64,000 nucleotides of DNA from Pseudescherichia sp031979925 (GTDB taxonomy: Bacteria > Pseudomonadota > Gammaproteobacteria > Enterobacterales > Enterobacteriaceae): assembly GCF_031979925.1 (NCBI RefSeq), contig NZ_DALZFB010000004.1, forward strand, positions 356,478 through 420,477. Reading direction: 5' to 3'. The notes beneath the pieces were generated by a model. That model made no database searches and had not been told where the DNA came from. It worked only from the letters and a program-made list of their open reading frames with translations. The position numbers and the translations under genes were made by a program. Position 1 is the stretch's first letter. Every line of letters starts with the position of its first letter. Shown piece by piece: positions 60,631-64,000 of this stretch.

Positions 60631-61461
60631 ATGAAATCACTGTTTAAAGTCACGCTGCTGGCGACCACGATGGCCGTTGCGCTGAATGCACCTCTCTCTT
60701 TTGCTGCTGACGCCCCGGCTAAAGCCCCGGCGACCACCGACAGCAAAGCGGCATTCAAGAATGACGACCAAAAATCAGCCTATGCGCTGGGCGCGTCACT
60801 GGGTCGTTATATGGAAAACTCCCTGAAAGAGCAGGAGAAGCTGGGCATTAAACTGGATCAGGCCCAGCTGATTGCTGGCGTTCAGGACGCCTTCGCCAAT
60901 AAGAGCAAGCTCTCTGACCAGGAGATCGAGCAGACTCTGCAGGCCTTTGAAGCACGCGTGAAGGGTGCCGCTCAGGAGAAGATGGAGAAGGACGCGACTG
61001 AGAACGAAACCAAGGGCAAAGCCTTCCGCGACACCTTTGCTAAAGAGAAGGATGTGAAAACCTCCTCTACCGGCCTGCTCTACAAAGTAGAGAAAGAGGG
61101 TACCGGCGACGCACCGAAAGATAGCGACACCGTGGTCGTTAACTACAAAGGTACGCTGATCGACGGTAAAGAGTTTGATAACTCTTACACCCGTGGCGAG
61201 CCGCTCTCCTTCCGTCTTGATGGCGTGATCCCAGGCTGGACCGAAGGTCTGAAAAACATCAAGAAAGGCGGCAAGATTAAGCTGGTTATCCCACCGGCAC
61301 TGGCCTATGGTAAAACGGGCGTTCCGGGCATCCCGGCTAACTCCACGCTGGTCTTCGACGTAGAGCTGCTGGATATCAAACCGGCACCGAAAGCGGACGC
61401 ACAGCCGAAGGCGGAAGCGGCAGCACCGGCAGAGCAACCTGCTGCAGCGGATAAAAAGTAA
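60631..61461 (+). CDS. fkpA: Periplasmic FKBP-type chaperone/isomerase FkpA
   Basis: The 276-residue protein has a signal peptide MKSLFKVTLLATTMAVALNA ending SFAADAP (cleavage near 25). An N-terminal helical dimerisation domain (about 30-125) is followed by the FKBP domain (VVVNYKGTLIDGKEFDNSYTRGEPLSF to STLVFDVELLDI). The C-terminal tail is Ala/Pro/Lys rich, about six residues longer than in E. coli. The frame continues upstream to 60607 but the conserved start follows GGAGATATGG. It protects and folds periplasmic proteins. Confidence 0.97.
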   Translation: MKSLFKVTLLATTMAVALNAPLSFAADAPAKAPATTDSKAAFKNDDQKSAYALGASLGRYMENSLKEQEKLGIKLDQAQLIAGVQDAFANKSKLSDQEIEQTLQAFEARVKGAAQEKMEKDATENETKGKAFRDTFAKEKDVKTSSTGLLYKVEKEGTGDAPKDSDTVVVNYKGTLIDGKEFDNSYTRGEPLSFRLDGVIPGWTEGLKNIKKGGKIKLVIPPALAYGKTGVPGIPANSTLVFDVELLDIKPAPKADAQPKAEAAAPAEQPAAADKK

Positions 61462-61472
61462 GACGCTGAGAG

Positions 61473-61500
61473 CCGCCGCCTGACCAGGCGGCGGTTTTTT
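61473..61500 (+). terminator. Intrinsic terminator of fkpA
   Basis: The 9-bp stem CCGCCGCCT/AGGCGGCGG (61473-61481 with 61486-61494) is followed by six T (61495-61500), ten bases after the fkpA stop. Confidence 0.95.
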
Positions 61501-61627
61501 ATTACAGGGCAGATATAATTAACACTGGAAAGCGCTATAGGCGCTGTATTAATTTAGTTGTCCCTGTAAATGATGAGCCTGCCCTGAAAACATAACGACA
61601 GGCTCCTGAAAAGGAGTGTTTTTTTTC

Positions 61628-62350
61628 ATGTCCAGGTCGCTATTAACCAACGAAACCAGCGAGCTCGATCTGCTGGATCAACGGCCTTTTGATCAGACCG
61701 ACTTCGATATCCTGAAATCCTACGAAGCGGTGGTCGATGGGTTAGCGATGCTCATCGGTGCCCACTGTGAAATCGTCCTGCACTCCTTGCAGGATCTCAA
61801 ATGCTCCGCCATTCGTATTGCCAACGGTGAACACACCGGGCGTAAGATTGGCTCGCCGATTACCGACCTTGCCCTGCGCATGCTGCATGACATGACGGGG
61901 GCGGACAGCAGCGTTTCCAAGTGCTACTTCACCCGCGCCAAGAGCGGCGTGCTGATGAAGTCGGTCACCATCGCTATCCGCAACCGCGAGCACCGGGTCA
62001 TTGGCCTGCTGTGCATCAACATGAACCTTGATGTACCTTTCTCGCAGATTATGAACACCTTTATTCCGCCGGAGACGCCGGACGTTGGCTCCGCCGTGAA
62101 CTTTGCCTCCTCGGTGGACGATCTGGTCATGCAAACCCTGGAGTTCACCATTGAAGAGGTGAATGCCGATCGCAACGTCTCGAACAATGCAAAAAACCGT
62201 CAGATCGTGCTGAACCTCTACGAAAAAGGCATCTTCGATATTAAAGATGCAATTAACCAGGTCGCGGATCGGCTGAATATCTCCAAGCACACGGTCTACC
62301 TCTACATCCGCCAGTTTAAGAGCGGTGATTTTCAGGGGCAGGATAAGTAA
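61628..62350 (+). CDS. yheO: YheO, predicted DNA-binding transcriptional regulator
   Basis: The 240-residue protein has an N-terminal PAS-like YheO domain (about 25-135, with AMLIGAHCEIVLHSLQDLKCSAIRIANGEHTGR) and a C-terminal helix-turn-helix (VADRLNISKHTVYLYIRQFKSG, about 210-232). MSRSLLTNETSELDLLDQRPF matches E. coli. It overlaps tusD by one base, so it leads the tus operon. Targets are not known; related proteins are redox- or ligand-sensing regulators. Confidence 0.95.
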   Translation: MSRSLLTNETSELDLLDQRPFDQTDFDILKSYEAVVDGLAMLIGAHCEIVLHSLQDLKCSAIRIANGEHTGRKIGSPITDLALRMLHDMTGADSSVSKCYFTRAKSGVLMKSVTIAIRNREHRVIGLLCINMNLDVPFSQIMNTFIPPETPDVGSAVNFASSVDDLVMQTLEFTIEEVNADRNVSNNAKNRQIVLNLYEKGIFDIKDAINQVADRLNISKHTVYLYIRQFKSGDFQGQDK

Positions 62351-62736
62351 TGCGCTTTGCCTTACTGGTGACAGGGCCCGCCTACGGCACGCAGCAGGCC
62401 AGTAGCGCATGGCAGTTTGCCCAGGCGCTACTGGCGGCGGGTCATGAGCTGGCAAACGTCTTCTTCTATCGCGAAGGGGTCTATAACGCTAATCAGCTAA
62501 CCGCGCCCGCCAGCGACGAGTTCGATCTGGTCCGTGCCTGGCAGGCGCTGCACCTTGAGCATCAGGTGGAGCTGCATATCTGCGTCGCGGCGGCGCTGCG
62601 GCGTGGGGTCACCGATGAGAGCGAGGCCCAGCGTGCCGGACTGGCAGGAGCCAATCTCCAGCCGGGCTTTATGCTCAGCGGCTTAGGCGCGCTGGCTGAG
62701 GCGGCTTTAACCTGCGATCGCGTGGTGCAGTTCTGA
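62350..62736 (+). CDS. tusD: Sulfurtransferase complex subunit TusD
   Basis: The 128-residue DsrE-fold protein carries the persulfide on Cys78 in ELHICVAAALRRG. It forms the TusBCD complex, which takes sulfur from TusA (from IscS) and hands it to TusE and MnmA for 2-thiouridine at tRNA wobble position 34. Its stop overlaps the tusC start by one base. Confidence 0.96.
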   Translation: MRFALLVTGPAYGTQQASSAWQFAQALLAAGHELANVFFYREGVYNANQLTAPASDEFDLVRAWQALHLEHQVELHICVAAALRRGVTDESEAQRAGLAGANLQPGFMLSGLGALAEAALTCDRVVQF

Positions 62737-63095
62737 TGAAAAGCGTGGCATTTATTTTTAACTCCGCTCCCCACGGCTCCTCTGCCGGACGGGAAGGGCT
62801 GGACGCGCTGCTGGCGATGTCGGCCCTGACCGAGGAGATTGGCGTCTTTTTCCTTGGCGACGGCGTTTTCCAGCTGCTGGCAAACCAGCGCCCCGGCGAT
62901 ATCCTTGCGCGTGATTACATCGCCACCTTCAAGGTGCTGCCGCTCTATGATATCGAACAGCTCTGGCTGTGTGCGGCCTCGCTGCGCGAGCGTGGGCTGA
63001 GCGCCTCAACCTCTTTTATTCTTGATGCCCAGCCGCTGGAACCTGAAGCGCTGCGCGAGTGTCTAAATCGCTATGACGTCGTCATGACGTTCTGA
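62736..63095 (+). CDS. tusC: Sulfurtransferase complex subunit TusC
   Basis: The 119-residue DsrF-fold subunit of TusBCD starts MKSVAFIFNSAPHGSSAGREGLDALLAMSAL. The relay cysteine of TusD is not present in this subunit. It follows tusD without a gap and precedes tusB by 7 bp. Confidence 0.95.
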   Translation: MKSVAFIFNSAPHGSSAGREGLDALLAMSALTEEIGVFFLGDGVFQLLANQRPGDILARDYIATFKVLPLYDIEQLWLCAASLRERGLSASTSFILDAQPLEPEALRECLNRYDVVMTF

Positions 63096-63102
63096 GGCTG
63101 TT

Positions 63103-63390
63103 ATGCTGCATACTCTTCGTCACTCTCCCTGGCAGTGCGACATCGCTACGCTACTGCGCACGATGCAGGAGGGTGACGACCTGCTGCTGCTCTCTGATGG
63201 CGTAGCGGCGGCGGTAAAGGGAAGCCGTTACCTTGATTTACTGCTGGCTGCCCCCATATCCGTTCATGCTCTACAGGAAGACATTGATGCCCGCGGTCTT
63301 TCTGGTCAAATTTCGAACAGTGTCGTCCTGGTTAGCTATACTGATTTTGTTAGCCTGACGGTAAAACACGCTGCTCAGATCGCCTGGTAA
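63103..63390 (+). CDS. tusB: Sulfurtransferase complex subunit TusB
   Basis: The 95-residue DsrH-fold subunit is the third in TusBCD (MLHTLRHSPWQCDIATLLRTMQEGDDLLLLSDGV). It ends just before the str operon promoter. Confidence 0.95.
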   Translation: MLHTLRHSPWQCDIATLLRTMQEGDDLLLLSDGVAAAVKGSRYLDLLLAAPISVHALQEDIDARGLSGQISNSVVLVSYTDFVSLTVKHAAQIAW

Positions 63391-63411
63391 GGCGAGATCG
63401 CTGTATATTTC

Positions 63412-63889
<478 letters not shown>

Positions 63890-63984
63890 TGGTTCTCCGT
63901 TAAGTAAGGCCAAACGTTTTAAATTAATGTCAAACTAAACTCTTTGAGTTTTGGACAATCCTGAATTAACAACGGAGTATTTCC
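63890..63984 (+). promoter_or_regulatory. rpsL-rpsG spacer, probable S7 feedback site
   Basis: This 95-base spacer precedes rpsG. In E. coli this region of mRNA binds S7 and controls translation of S7 (and S12). Start-proximal AACGGAG is the rpsG ribosome site. No structure was computed here. Confidence 0.45.
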
Positions 63985-64000
63985 ATGCCACGTCGTCGCG
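63985..64000 (+). CDS. rpsG: 30S ribosomal protein S7, first codons only
   Basis: Only ATG and the codons for PRRR are within the window (MPRRR), which match the S7 N-terminus and the operon order. The rest lies beyond base 64000. Confidence 0.95.

Overview
The window is a continuous piece of a Gammaproteobacteria chromosome of the family Enterobacteriaceae. Gene order and protein sequence follow the E. coli/Salmonella/Klebsiella backbone from gntX-bioH through feo, ompR-envZ, igaA, mrcA, aroKB-damX-dam, nirBDC-cysG, crp and slyD to the str operon (rpsL-rpsG). Several proteins (Crp, AroK, SlyD, S12, FeoA) look nearly identical to their E. coli counterparts. A malonate decarboxylase operon, a DUF1471 gene in the place where feoC is expected, and the absence of some E. 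coli insertions (yhgA, the frl genes) point to a relative on the Enterobacter/Klebsiella side. The species cannot be fixed from this sequence alone. No rRNA, tRNA, insertion sequence, prophage or CRISPR array was seen.

Layout. 1-4.4 kb: gntX (cut by the window edge), bioH, a small DUF1471 secreted protein, and the ferrous-iron uptake genes feoB and feoA with Fur- and FNR-like sites. 4.7-9.8 kb: yhgF, greB, and the osmosensing pair ompR-envZ. 9.8-19.4 kb: pckA, hslO-hslR-yrfG, igaA, nudE, mrcA. 19.5-29.6 kb: hofMNOPQ (DNA-uptake type IV pilus-like genes), then the aroK-aroB-damX-dam-rpe-gph-trpS cluster. 29.7-36.3 kb: nitrite reductase nirB-nirD-nirC-cysG with a well preserved FNR/NarL promoter, then tsgA. 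36.6-39.5 kb: ppiA, yhfG-fic, a RelE-like/XRE toxin-antitoxin pair, pabA. 39.5-46.5 kb: argD, yhfK, crp, yhfA, prkB, yheU, yheT. 46.7-54.8 kb: the mdcABCDEFGH-mdcR locus, set between yheT and yheS, which are neighbours in E. coli. 54.8-64 kb: yheS, kefG-kefB-yheV-slyD, slyX, fkpA, yheO-tusDCB, rpsL and the first 16 bases of rpsG.

How the genes work together. The mdc locus encodes a complete biotin-independent malonate decarboxylase: transferase MdcA, acyl carrier MdcC, decarboxylase MdcDE, the prosthetic-group enzymes MdcB and MdcG, the malonyl loader MdcH, a transporter MdcF and the regulator MdcR. It should let the cell use malonate as acetyl-CoA. NirBD needs the siroheme made by CysG, and NirC brings in nitrite. 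TusDCB relays sulfur for tRNA 2-thiouridine. KefG and KefB form a glutathione-gated K+ efflux system.

Eight REP/BIME palindromic sites sit in gaps between genes. One of them supplies the last codons of mdcR. The main accessory signals are the mdc insertion, the loss of feoC, the fic/toxin-antitoxin cluster with a degenerate Fic active site, and the unusual promoter of mdcA.
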